From Hypsibius dujardini (lineage: Eukaryota > Tardigrada > Eutardigrada > Parachela > Hypsibiidae): a stretch of 55,404 nt of DNA. Position numbers and translations under genes: made by a program. The notes beneath the pieces are model-generated. The model had not been told where the DNA came from, made no database searches, and saw only the letters and a list, made by a program, of their open reading frames with translations. Position 1 is the first letter of the stretch. Each line of letters begins with the position of its first letter. The DNA lies in the NCBI GenBank assembly GCA_001579985.1, contig LRSR01005653.1, positions 1 to 55,404 on the forward strand, given 5' to 3'. This document shows positions 35,259 to 44,879 of this stretch, piece by piece.

Positions 35259-35843
35259 CAGTAAAACTCGTCTAATGTAAACCTCAAAAATCCAAAATTT
35301 TTGTTCGACTAAGACGAGGAATTTACATTAGCCTACGGGCCCCTAAGGGCACCCCGGGGNNNNNNNNNNNNNNNNNNNNNNNNNNNNNNNNNNNNNNNNN
35401 NNCCGTATTTAGCCGCCGCAGCATTTTGTTTCGTATGACCGAGATCCTTCAACAGCAAAATTTTCTGGACAAGAATTAGCTCTTTTGCCAGCGTTTTACT
35501 TCAACAATCGGTGCCATTTTAACAAAATTTAGAAGGTACAAAAACTAACACATGCAGCTCAATGCGCAGATAAGCACTGCAGTGGCTTGCAGGAAAGATT
35601 AAAAGTAAGAAATAAGAGGAATTTCGTCGAAAATTTTTATGGAAAAATGTCGAATTCAATTTAGGGGAGGTGCGTTTACATGGTGGACCGCGAAATTTGT
35701 TCAACATACCATATAGAGGGAATATTTACATTAAGTTTCGCCCCCCTATGTTTTATGTATAGGACGAAATCGGTGCAGATAGAAAGTTCAATATAGACGA
35801 GGTATTCCATATAGACGAGGTTTACATTACACGAGTTTTACTG
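35259..35843. mobile_element. Pogo/Tigger-type non-autonomous element containing the assembly gap
   Basis: The left end CAGTAAAACTCGTCTAATGT and the complement of the right end (CAGTAAAACTCGTGTAATGT) continue with AAACCTC, flanked by TA on both sides. The CAGTAAAAC start is typical of pogo/Tigger. No transposase frame in the readable part. Confidence 0.75.
35360..35402. other. Assembly gap (43 N)
   Basis: Run of N next to a G-rich stretch (caccccgggg) inside the transposon. Confidence 1.
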
Positions 35844-35981
35844 TACATGTAAACACACATGCACATACAGTAGAGTTATTTTCAAATGGTTGCCTTTAAT
35901 ATGATATATTTTTAGAGACTAAGGAGGTTTATCTTTATATTGTAGAAATGCAAGTGTGTGTGACTGCTGTTATTCTCATGC

Positions 35982-36359
35982 TTATTGATGTTGATAATAT
36001 TTCCCTCCTCGATGTGATCCATCTCCAATAGATTCAAGACTTCCCTAGTAGAAATTGTGGTTGAGAGGATGTTAAGCTGTCAAGAACACGCATAGAATTA
36101 TTTTTTATTTTTTATTTTTGTTGGCACTTTACCAGCATTTTCATGTTTGTCCGGCATTTAGTATCTTTCGCCAGGCACCAGTGAACTGACTGATCAGAGC
36201 GCCGAATTCACTGCGACCGGCATTGTTAACGCGGATATCAACATGTCTCAATTTCGTCTGAATCTCTTTGAACTGCGCCAAGATCTCCTCTTCGTTCAGC
36301 AGATTCGTCTTCTAGGGGTACAACTTTCCCGCATTAACTGGTCATTCAAGTTTCAGTTC
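35982..36359 (-). pseudogene. SDR7: fragment with exons 2 and 3 only
   Basis: The exon 2 equivalent (about 36156-36359) reads LLNEEEILAQFKEIQTKLRH and VDIRVNNAGRSEFG but has two in-frame stops (after ELKLE and after KLYP) and its donor reads gc-c-g instead of gtaag. The exon 3 equivalent (about 35982-36076) reads LNILSTTISTREVLNLLEMD and ends NIIN-IN with the donor GT lost. Exons 1, 4 and 5 are absent; the pogo-type element lies where exons 4-5 would be expected. Closest to SDR6 and SDR9 (the QNEDE/LNEEE segment). Non-functional remnant. Confidence 0.88.
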
Positions 36360-36814
36360 CTGCGAAACATAGGTTGCGGTAATATTAGTAGGCCTCTGAG
36401 TTGTAGTAATAATACATACACAAAGACAGGAAAGGTGTCAAGGAGAAAAGCTGTCTTTAGTAAACTCGAAATAATAATACCGCGCGATTACACTGTGCAG
36501 TGAACACGTGACCGCAGCGGAAAATGCAATGTCAGCATGCCTTGAACCTCAAAATCGTATATCCAGGTACCAGTATCGCATTCCCAGACGATCTATGAGG
36601 TGTACGGTTGTACGATTGTGGTGTAGATACGAGTAAAAGTGATTTGCAAAAACGGTTTGTTTGCCTTGTCGGCTTGCTTGATAGCCAGACATTTAGCTAA
36701 GTGACTTTCATTGCCGTTGGCTTATCAGTAGCGGTTCTTTCAAGATATGAGTAGATTTGAAATCGTCGTTTTTTTGAGTCACTCAACAAATATATTGTAG
36801 GTAACTGTGGCTTA

Positions 36815-38381
36815 TTATCCTTGAGCCAACATGGTCAACTCGGTGATGACGACATGCTCCGGCACGGACAGTACGTAGAGCACTCCGTTTGCGACGTCTT
36901 GGCAGCTGAGTGCTGTGATGTCTGGAAAACAGTTGGTCAGGTCGTCGATAACACTTGATGCCACGAGTCCCGGACAAATGCTCTGCGTGTGAAGACAAAT
37001 ACTTTTAATCGAAGACGTATGTACTGGTAGTAGGCAAAAGCAATAACTTTTAATAGAGTGATTAAATTAAATTTCTTAATTCATGCAACCGTATAGCTCT
37101 CTTACTGTAACTCGGATTTTGCGTTTCTTCTTCGTCAGTTCGGTGTGAAGAGCCTTCGTTAACGCCGCCATCATCTCCTTTGTGCCTCGGCAAAAATTCA
37201 GCCCCTCATACGTTGGATCCCACTCCGCACTGGAAGTGATAAATAACACAAGAAAATATAATATTAATTTTATTTGACCGAGAAAAAAATCACATGCCTG
37301 TTGATATTAATTATATGCCCGGATGGAACTTTATCCTCGTCCAGCAATTTCAGAGTCTCTTTGGTGCAGATTGCAGCTGTCATTATATTAACCTAATCGA
37401 AATTTTTTTATTTAATTGACATATTATAATATTAAAAAAGGTGGCGGTCTACATCTAAATTAATTCCTGTAAATCTCGTCAGTCTTACGTCGAGCATCAA
37501 GCGCCACTCTGTCGTTGACTGACTGTCCAATCCCCCGAACAGCGAGAGTCCCACGTTATTGACAAGGATATCCACATGGCCGCATTGCGTTTGAATCGTC
37601 TTGAACAGATCCACAATTTCATTTTCTTTAGACAAGTCGGCCTTTAACGGGAACACTTTGCCTGAATTCGGTGGTAAACTCCCTGCTAATCCCTGAAAAA
37701 ATGTAAGCAGTTTTCACGTAATACCGACAGGCTTCCTCAGGAAATCGTTTAGGGTCCTTAAATCGGAACCCGGAACCAAGACCCCTCCTAGGTAGGGCCA
37801 CCTAAGAAAAGGGGGCAAAACGCATGTTTTCTAAATTGAATCCAAAACTCGGCCTTTTGTTCCGGATCCTTTTGCAACTTGCGGAGGTGTAGGGGGTCGG
37901 ATTTCCAAGGACCCCCTGGGATATCAAAACATTTTCAAAACCTTCAGTTTTCCCGTCAAATTTAGACCATTCTTACGTGTTCTTAACCTATTTACAATTT
38001 TTAATATTGTGAGTATACTGTACCCAACAAATCATAAATTTGATAGAAAAACAATTGGATTTATCACAACTTTCAAAATGATTAGGAACAAAAGCCTGAA
38101 TTTCGGGTTCAATCTTGAAAAAAAAGCATTTTCCCCCTTTGCCCACCTCCTTGTTCTTCCAAGAGGGGTCCTCCCGGTTCCGACTTAACATGACTCTAAA
38201 CGAGGCCCTCGATTGTCGTTTAGGGCCATACTTTGTACCAGTGTCTCACCTCGAGAGTTGAGACGTTCCGGGCACAAGCAAACACATTTACTCCAGCTCG
38301 CGCAAGTCCTTCTGCAATGGCAAAACCAATTCCGGCTGATGCTCCCGTTACCAACGCATGCTTGCCTCGCCAACGCTCCAT
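36815..38381 (-). CDS. SDR8: SDR paralogue with Cys in place of catalytic Tyr
   Basis: Exons: 38250-38381, 37489-37692, 37298-37392, 37106-37229, 36815-36982 (132+204+95+124+168 nt; 240 aa). The frame is open throughout. The N-terminal cofactor motif is intact (TGASAGIGFAIAEGLARAG), but NNAG is NNVG (HVDILVNNVGLSLFGGL) and YxxxK is CRGTK (LNFCRGTKEMM). The catalytic-loop Ser is kept in a changed context, NSAEWDP instead of NSIAGH. The third intron begins GC (AACAG|gcatg) rather than GT. Exon 5 is short (SICPGLVASS, ending ELTMLAQG). Open frame and conserved exon phases argue for selection; loss of Tyr argues against ordinary SDR catalysis. It may be a pseudoenzyme or may have a changed reaction. 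Confidence 0.82.
37746..38202. mobile_element. Inverted-repeat MITE in SDR8 intron 1
   Basis: The left end CGTTTAGGGTCCTTAAATCG and the complement of the right end (CGTTTAGAGTCATGTTAAGT) both lead into CGGAACC and ACCCCTC blocks. No coding frame. A related end (ggaccctaaacgag) occurs near 42762-42778. Confidence 0.65.
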
Positions 38382-38895
38382 GTATCTTCGTAGCTGTACA
38401 ATAATTATGTACCAGGTTTGCCGGTGTATCGGATAAGCAATTCACAAAGAGGTTTCTCAAGCTTTCGTGAGATGAGGATACAGGGAAGATCCTTACTAAA
38501 CTCTGCGTGCGTCCAGAACCAGAAATCTACAATATATTTGCTGTGCAGTACTGCAGCCAAAGCAGAAAATATCCAAGGATTCCTGCAATTAATGCTGACA
38601 TGCTGCTTTTGAATTATTTTCAGCTGACTGTTGCGCTTCGAGCACACGTCTACTGGGCATACATGCTAAATAGTTTACCCAAGGATTGCACATGCGGCAA
38701 GTAAACATTAGCTTTGATAGTCGTCCGCATTATCTCTTACAGATAAAATGAAAGTATCGCAGATATCATGTTAAAATGTTAATTACTCGAATTCATTTTT
38801 ATTATAGTTTTCAGATGTTCTTGGACAACCAGGCAGAATAATAAGTTCCCGTATATTCGTCTTTTCCCGCGTTTTTCTTATTGCTCGTAAATATT
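38382..38895. other. Spacer between SDR8 and SDR9
   Basis: No gene or repeat recognised. Confidence 0.4.
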
Positions 38896-40762
38896 CTACA
38901 TAAGTTGACCGTTCGGGACGATCGTGAGTTCGCTGATGACCACGTGGTTGGGAGCTCCCACGACGTAGAGGACCGCATCGGAGATGTCCTTGCAGTCGAG
39001 AGCTCCGAGTGCGGCGAAATCCTCGGTAAACGCACCGGCTTCAATGTGTGCCTTCACACCCCGAGAAAGGACCAATCCGGGCGAAATACTCTGTTAGAAG
39101 TGCGAGAAAATCCTCAACAATTGCAGGCCACAAAAAAGAATCCAGCAAGCAACGTTCATATTCGTACCGTGACGCGGATCTTGCTCTTTTTCTGGACCAG
39201 TTCGGTGTGTAAGGCTTTAGTCAGGGCGGCCAGCATGTGCTTAGTGCCGCTATAGAAGCCGGAACCGCTGGCGATCAGAGCGTGGTTATGGTGTCCAGCG
39301 ATGCTAAACGGCAATGGCACATTTCATGTCTTTCGAAGCCATCAAGTACTTGAGCTTTTGGCGTAATTACTTTATTTTCTAAATCGTGGGAAATAGTGAA
39401 GTTTCATTTATACTTGACATATCTCCGTGGGGGAGTGACTGTATGTGAACAAATATTAGCGAGCTGAAAACTGAAAATTCATCTAAATTTGTGTCCCGTT
39501 TCTTGTAGTGTAAAAGCTGCTTCGATAAAGAAGGTTTTTGAAGGCGGCTGAGGAGACATTCAAAGGACAAATAAGGTATTTCATAGACATGAAGAACAAA
39601 CATAAGAATAATTTATCCGTAGAAGATACCAGTTTCCCATTTTAAGTACAGAAGTAAGTGTAGGTAGAGTAAGCGACAGAATTTAATTTAACGGAGGGTT
39701 CCCGAAATGGGAAAAAGGGCGGGACAAGGGTAATACTTGAACAATCAACCAATCAACCAGCGGAGCTCCGGAGCTCCGGAGCGGAGTTGACTGGTTGATT
39801 GTTCAAGTATTATCCCTGCCCCGCCCCTTTGCCCATTTCCGGGACTCTCCATTAGATTAAATTCTGTCGCTTATTGTACACGCCACCGACGCCATTCATA
39901 TTTTAAAGTATTTTTAGGGGATCAACTCCGCTCCGATTGCTCCGGATCTCTGGTGGTTGATTGGTTGATTGCTCAAGTATTATCCCTGCCCTGCCCCTTT
40001 TGCCCATTTCCGGGACTCTCCATTAGATTAAATTCTGTCGCTTACTGTATACTGCATAGCATAACACGTTTACTATATTAAGTATTAAATTTACCCATTC
40101 TCTCTGACAAAAATGTTTGGGAAAAAAACTAACTATACCTGTTCATAATGATGATGTGCCCATCTTCGATATGGTCCTGTTCCAGCAGTTTCAACGTCTC
40201 CCGTGTGCAAATCGACGTCGACAGGACATTCAACTTAATAAATAAAAACATTCGTAAATTTGTTGAACATGTACTTTTGTCAAGAATTCTCGTTAAGCCA
40301 GGTTAATTTTTAAGTTGTATTAAAATGAATTTTTAAGTTGTATTATTCTATTTTGCGTACGTCAAGCATTCTGCGCCAGTCCGAGGTGGATTGACTAGCC
40401 AGACCGCTGGTTTCGCACGCCCCGGCGTTATTAACCAGCACGTCAACGTGACCGAATTTCGTCTGGATGTCCTTGAACAAAGCCAGGAGCTCGTCTTCGT
40501 TCTGCAAATTGGTCTTATAAGGATACAATTTTCCCGATGATCCAGGAAGCGTTTGTTTGATATCCTGCGGAATATATAAAGATAGTTAAAAGCACCATTT
40601 CTTTTAAGTTCACCTTCAAGTCCTACTTACTTCCAGGGTTGCAGGGTTCCGAGCGCATGCGATAACATTCATCCCGGCCTGCAGGAGGCCTTCAACGATG
40701 GCGAATCCTATTCCAGCTGAGGCACCAGTCACTAGAGCGTATTTTCCCCTCCATCGTTCCAT
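38896..40762 (-). CDS. SDR9: DHRS11-like short-chain dehydrogenase/reductase
   Basis: Exons: 40631-40762, 40361-40564, 40139-40233, 39168-39303, 38896-39090 (132+204+95+136+195 nt; 253 aa), all GT-AG. Motifs: TGASAGIGFAIVEGLLQAG, HVDVLVNNAG, CTRETLKLLEQD, NSIAGH (preceded by IIIM rather than IINI), GFYSGTKHM (YSGTK), SISPGLVLSR, and HVVISELTIVPNGQLM. All catalytic positions are present. It shares the QNEDE/QNEEE segment and the C-terminal VISELTIVPNGQ with the dead SDR6, so they form one subgroup. Intron 3 (over 800 bp) contains a large hairpin (39660-40055). Confidence 0.9.
39660..40055. repeat. Large hairpin with an additional direct copy, in SDR9 intron 3
   Basis: One arm (39665-39775) is mirrored by 39775-39880, meeting at a ctccggagctccggag centre, and repeated once more in direct orientation at about 39920-40055 (ttgattggttgattgctcaagtattatccc, broken into blocks). 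Arms are about 100 bp and nearly identical. No coding content. Confidence 0.8.
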
Positions 40763-40967
40763 TTATTATTTTACGAACGGAAAACCCGTAGACAGAAAGA
40801 TGAGTGCAACCGTAGGGAAAGATTGGGGGGAAAATCGCGTTGAATAGAATCGTTTTTGAACCGTTTAAAAACTCATCTCCGAATGCAGTAATCATTAAAC
40901 TACTGATAAGGCGTGCGGTGTACTCTGCAGACAGAATTTTGGTTTGTGCACGTGATACATTACTGAG

Positions 40968-41122
40968 ATGCCTTCGAGTCTGTCACTATTGCTTTGCTGT
41001 TTATTGTGCGTTTTGCTTAGACTCTCGCAATGACGACGACGAATGACGAATGACGAGTCTGTCACTGTTGCTTTGCTGTTTATTGTGCGTTTTGCTTAGA
41101 CTCTCACAATGACGACGACGGA
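40968..41122. repeat. Tandem duplication of about 80 bp
   Basis: gagtctgtcactgttgcttt onward to ctctcacaatgacgacgacg follows a near-identical copy that begins gagtctgtcactattgcttt at about 40976. Two units only. Confidence 0.85.
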
Positions 41123-41216
41123 AACCGACCCGGAACTCACACTTGGTTTTGGGTGCTTGATTGTTGAATTGAAGATACTTTTGTAATTGTATGTTTGTGA
41201 TTGATCGATCGATCGA

Positions 41217-41453
41217 TTGATTGATTATTTGACAGTGCTTGACGTGGAAGAAGTCACCCAAGAAGATGAGGATCAGCAGCGAGAGAAACCGGAAAAGGAG
41301 GAGATTGATGGTGCTGCGGCGGGTGGCGGAACTGCTGGCGGCGTTTTACTCCTGTGCTTTGTGGTTGGTGACTATCTCTTCCGACGGCGTCAATCAATCA
41401 ATCCGTCAATTAATACCGCTCGAGAGCAGATGCTGATGATTAATTTTAATTAG
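41217..41453 (+). CDS. Hypothetical acidic then hydrophobic frame, unconfirmed
   Basis: The frame has an acidic stretch (VEEVTQEDEDQQREKPEKEE), a Gly/Ala segment and VLLLCFVVGDYLFRRR, which looks like a membrane segment followed by a basic stop-transfer. No splice partner, start context or homologue recognised; may be chance. Confidence 0.15.
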   Translation: MIDYLTVLDVEEVTQEDEDQQREKPEKEEIDGAAAGGGTAGGVLLLCFVVGDYLFRRRQSINPSINTAREQMLMINFN

Positions 41454-41485
41454 CGCGCAAATACTGTTTAGTTCTTCTAATTGTA

Positions 41486-41628
41486 CTGTAGTGCCACAAT
41501 TATAACGGTCGGTTAAGCCCCGCCTCCGTCACACGTGCCTCTATCATCAATGGGCACTCAGCCAACACACACAGGCTGAGTGCGCTACCCGGGTGTTCAA
41601 ACCGACCGTTATAATCGTGGCACTACAG
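41486..41628. mobile_element. 143-bp MITE with 29-bp terminal inverted repeats
   Basis: Starts CTGTAGTGCCACAATTATAA and its complement end reads CTGTAGTGCCACGATTATAA; both continue with CGGTCGGTT. A second internal palindrome (gcactcagcc, ggctgagtgc) lies in the middle. Too short to code. Confidence 0.8.
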
Positions 41629-41686
41629 CACGCTTCAAGCAGCTAAAAGGAATCTCATTCGTGGTACTATTAAAGCTATTTAAAAA

Positions 41687-41966
41687 AGATCGTGCTGTTG
41701 ATGAGGGGTTCCAGCTTGTTCACATCCATCTCGATCAGCTGGTCGTTACTGGCACCCTTAGGTCCGAAGTGCGCCGGTGTAACTCCAATCTCCTTCCGGT
41801 TGGTGGCGTTCAGGCATCATCTCAACTGCTCGTTCATGGGCAAAACGGAGGTGGTCGCACCGATTTCTGCACACATGTTGCAGATGGTGCCCGTGCCGGT
41901 GCAGGAGATGGATTCAGTACCGGGGCCGTGGTACTTCATAATGATGCCGGTGCCATTTTCAAAAAC
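41687..41966 (-). pseudogene. Mitochondrial-type aconitase pseudogene fragment
   Basis: The minus strand reads [20 protein letters not shown], then [20 protein letters not shown], the aconitase block around residues 245-285 of the human enzyme, and DQLIEMDVNKLEPLIN, the later YDQLIE...L.PHIN block. An in-frame TGA is at 41817-41819, and the segment between the two blocks is shorter than normal. Neither the catalytic nor the iron-sulfur Cys regions are present. No introns within the fragment; a processed or truncated copy is possible. The longer plus-strand frame across it is the antisense shadow. Confidence 0.85.
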
Positions 41967-42214
41967 ATCAGTTTTTCCATGAATTTAGAATTATTGTCCA
42001 ATGTTCTGAACACCCCAGTGCTCCCATCGGTATTCACTATTAAGCAGCTTACGAACCTCAACGACCTCAACGAAGCTCAAATTTCATTGGAAAACTGACA
42101 TTTTTAAAATGTTTTGAAATCCCGAGGGGCCTTGTAAATTGGACTCCCACACTCCGCACAAGTTTCAAAATGATCACAGACAAGAGGTCCAATTTTGAGT
42201 TTATTTGTGAAAAG

Positions 42215-42310
42215 AAAAATGCATTTTTCTTTTCACAATTTTCATAATTTCACAATTTTCACAATTTCACAATTTTCACAATTTCACAAGTTTCACAATT
42301 TCTCTTTTTT
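42215..42310. repeat. Tandem repeat of tttcacaat units
   Basis: About eight cacaatttt/tttcacaa units. The wider spacer 41970-43233 has G/C-rich tracts and the MITE-like end at 42762, but no gene. Confidence 0.8.
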
Positions 42311-43233
42311 TTTCAAATTTTGCCAGTTTGTTCACCCTTTCTGGGCCTGGTTCCTACTGGTAAGGGGCTTAGGCTGCAAGTCACTCCCCGCCCCCCTATT
42401 ATTTGATTTTATGAGTACTGACCAATTTCCCTTTGAGTGATTATAACAAACATGGTAATGTTGGAAAGTCCATCTGTTTCTGAATCTCCTTGTATAAAAC
42501 CACGACGTTTGACATCGGTCAAGTATAAAATGGTGTGACGAAAGCTCAAGAGGTGCAACAAAATGGGGTTGTTTTTTCGTCTGCGCATGGTCCAATATTT
42601 AGGGTTCCAATTTTTTTCCCAAAAGAAAACCTAATGGATTCTAAAACAATTTAATCTTTAATTTATCAAGTTAGGGAACAATGGTTAACATCTCAAAAAC
42701 CGAAAGTGAGAGGGGATAAGAAGGGGAAAGGGGGAGGGGATTTGTAGCCTAAACCTTGTTAAGGACCCTAAACGAGCCTCCGCCCCCCCACCCGTACTAG
42801 TACATCCCTTTTACTATTGTCTCCCCACCTTTTTCACGCCAATTTCCCTGTGGTCACCCCCTTTCCCCAAATAATATATAATTTCAAAATCAAACTAATT
42901 CGTCATATTAATGGTAGCTCGTAGCGATATCTTTTTCCTGCTCATATTCATTGGATTGAAAAGCACGAAAATTCTTAGTTTTTTTTTAGGTTGAGGGTGT
43001 GTAATGTCTTTAATCAGCGCCGTACAGGTTATTCTATAAAACACGTCATGCATGGTTTTGGGTCTCTATGATAAAAGCTTAAGCCCCGACGTTAGCATTT
43101 TTGTGGCATAAGTCGTCACGTTCACTTAGTGCTGAAAGAGTTGAGATTGACGCTAATTTTGATTTGATTTGATGAAATTAAGCTTTTGCCAAAGTTGAAT
43201 TTATCCGCAGAAAAAGAAAGAAATTGGTTTAAA

Positions 43234-44542
43234 TCAGTGTGCTTCAAAAGACAGTTCTGTGATTACAACCTTTTCCGGTACCGATAAAACGTAAAGAACA
43301 CCATCGGCGACGTCTTGGCAGTTGAGAGCCGGGGAATCTTCGTGACCGGTCAGTTGGTCGTCCTTCAGGAGCTCTTGCACGCTGCGAGATGCCACAAGTC
43401 CCGGTCTGATGCTCTGCACGGTAAAAAAAATGTAATACTTTCTTAATAAAATACTTATACCTTATACATTTAATATTTTCTTAAAAATTGCCTACACTTA
43501 AATACATTCAATAATATATTTAATAATAAATTTAATATTACATGCAGTAATACATTTAATATTTTCAAAAGAAAATACCTTTACCTTAACACATTGAGTA
43601 TTACATTTAATAATGCATTTAATATTATCCTAATAGAATACCTATACCAACGCCTTACCGTAACCCTGATTTTGCTCTTCTTCTGCAAGAGCTCATACCG
43701 CAGTGCTTTCGTCAAGGCAGACGTCATCTCCTTTGTAGCACCGCAGAAATTCAGTCCCACATAACTCGGATCCCATTCCGCGCTACAGAAATCACAGAGC
43801 ATGCTAATATCATTAAATTGATATACATTTTAAATGTAATACGCGACCATAACTATGTATTTTAAATGTGATCATTGGATTGCATAGCACTTGAAATTTA
43901 ATCGTAGTAATTGAAATTTAATTAACCAAACATACTAAATTATATTTAATAGCCAACAATTATGTGCGAGAGGCTTGCCTGTTGATGTTGATAATATGGC
44001 CGGTCTGGACGTTATCTTCCTTCAGCAATCGCAAGGTCTCTCGCGTGCAGATGGAAGCTGTCAGGACATTCACCTGAAAATAATCGACCATTTTGGAACA
44101 TGGCACGGCAAAGAGAACGGCGCGCTGACCAACTTCCTTACCTCAAGCATGAGGCGCCAATCGTCAGAGGCCTGATCGTCTAGACCACCGGAAAGGCAAT
44201 TTACCACGTTATTCACGAGGATATCGACATGCCCACATCTCGTCTGAATCGTTTGGAATATGCTTTTAATTTGTTCCTCTTTGGACAGATCAACTTTCAG
44301 AGGATAAATCGTCCCTGAATTTGAAGGTAAACTGGCAGTCAATTCCTGAATAAACGATTCAAGCCGGTAATGAATTGGTGGATCTCACAAAATGAGGTCG
44401 GAAATGTTACCTCAAGTGAAGCCACATTCCTAGCACAGGCAAAGACGTTAATTCGGGCGCGAACGAGTCCTTCGGTAATGGCAAAGCCAATTCCGGCGGA
44501 TGATCCCGTCACCAATGCAAATTTGCCTCTCCATCGCTCCAT
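43234..44542 (-). CDS. SDR10: SDR paralogue with Cys in place of catalytic Tyr and altered NNAG
   Basis: Exons: 44411-44542, 44142-44345, 43979-44073, 43659-43782, 43234-43413 (132+204+95+124+180 nt; 244 aa), open throughout. The cofactor motif TGSSAGIGFAITEGLVRAR is close to consensus, but NNAG is NNVV (HVDILVNNVVNCLSGGL) and YxxxK is CGATK (GLNFCGATKEMT). The Ser loop reads NSAEWDPSYVG as in SDR8. Intron 3 begins GC (AACAG|gcaag, a good GC donor consensus). Exon 5 reads SIRPGLVASR and ends VVITELSFEAH. Sister of SDR8. Cysteines are frequent (FACARN, RCGHVD). Ordinary SDR activity is not expected; the protein itself looks conserved. Confidence 0.82.
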
Positions 44543-44879
44543 TGTGTAAAAGGAGAAAAAATGTACAGCCTTCGTAGAAGAAACCCGTGTTGCAATGAAC
44601 CCTTAACGATAGTGCAAAGGACTGGTGGCCATATCATTCAGACATTCTGCGGTCGTCGATTCGGACTTTGGAAGGTGCGTGATAAAGTCCCTAATGTGAT
44701 AAACGGGATGTTCTTTTGTTTATCTTTCTGTTCTTGGATTCGACTCCGCCCCTTTGTTCCTTTCGCCTGAAGCACTTTCCGCTTAGCCATACTTTTCTAC
44801 CACCTTTGCCGTGTGCGCCGTGTGCGGGTTTTGTACATTCATCAGTGTGGTACTTTACAGTAAGGGTATATATTCAAAG
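44543..44879. other. Upstream region of SDR10, no gene seen
   Basis: Only short frames; no repeat ends recognised. Confidence 0.4.

Noticed and set aside
41580-42098. 172-codon plus-strand frame
   Set aside because: The complementary strand carries recognisable aconitase blocks; the plus frame is their shadow plus low-complexity sequence.
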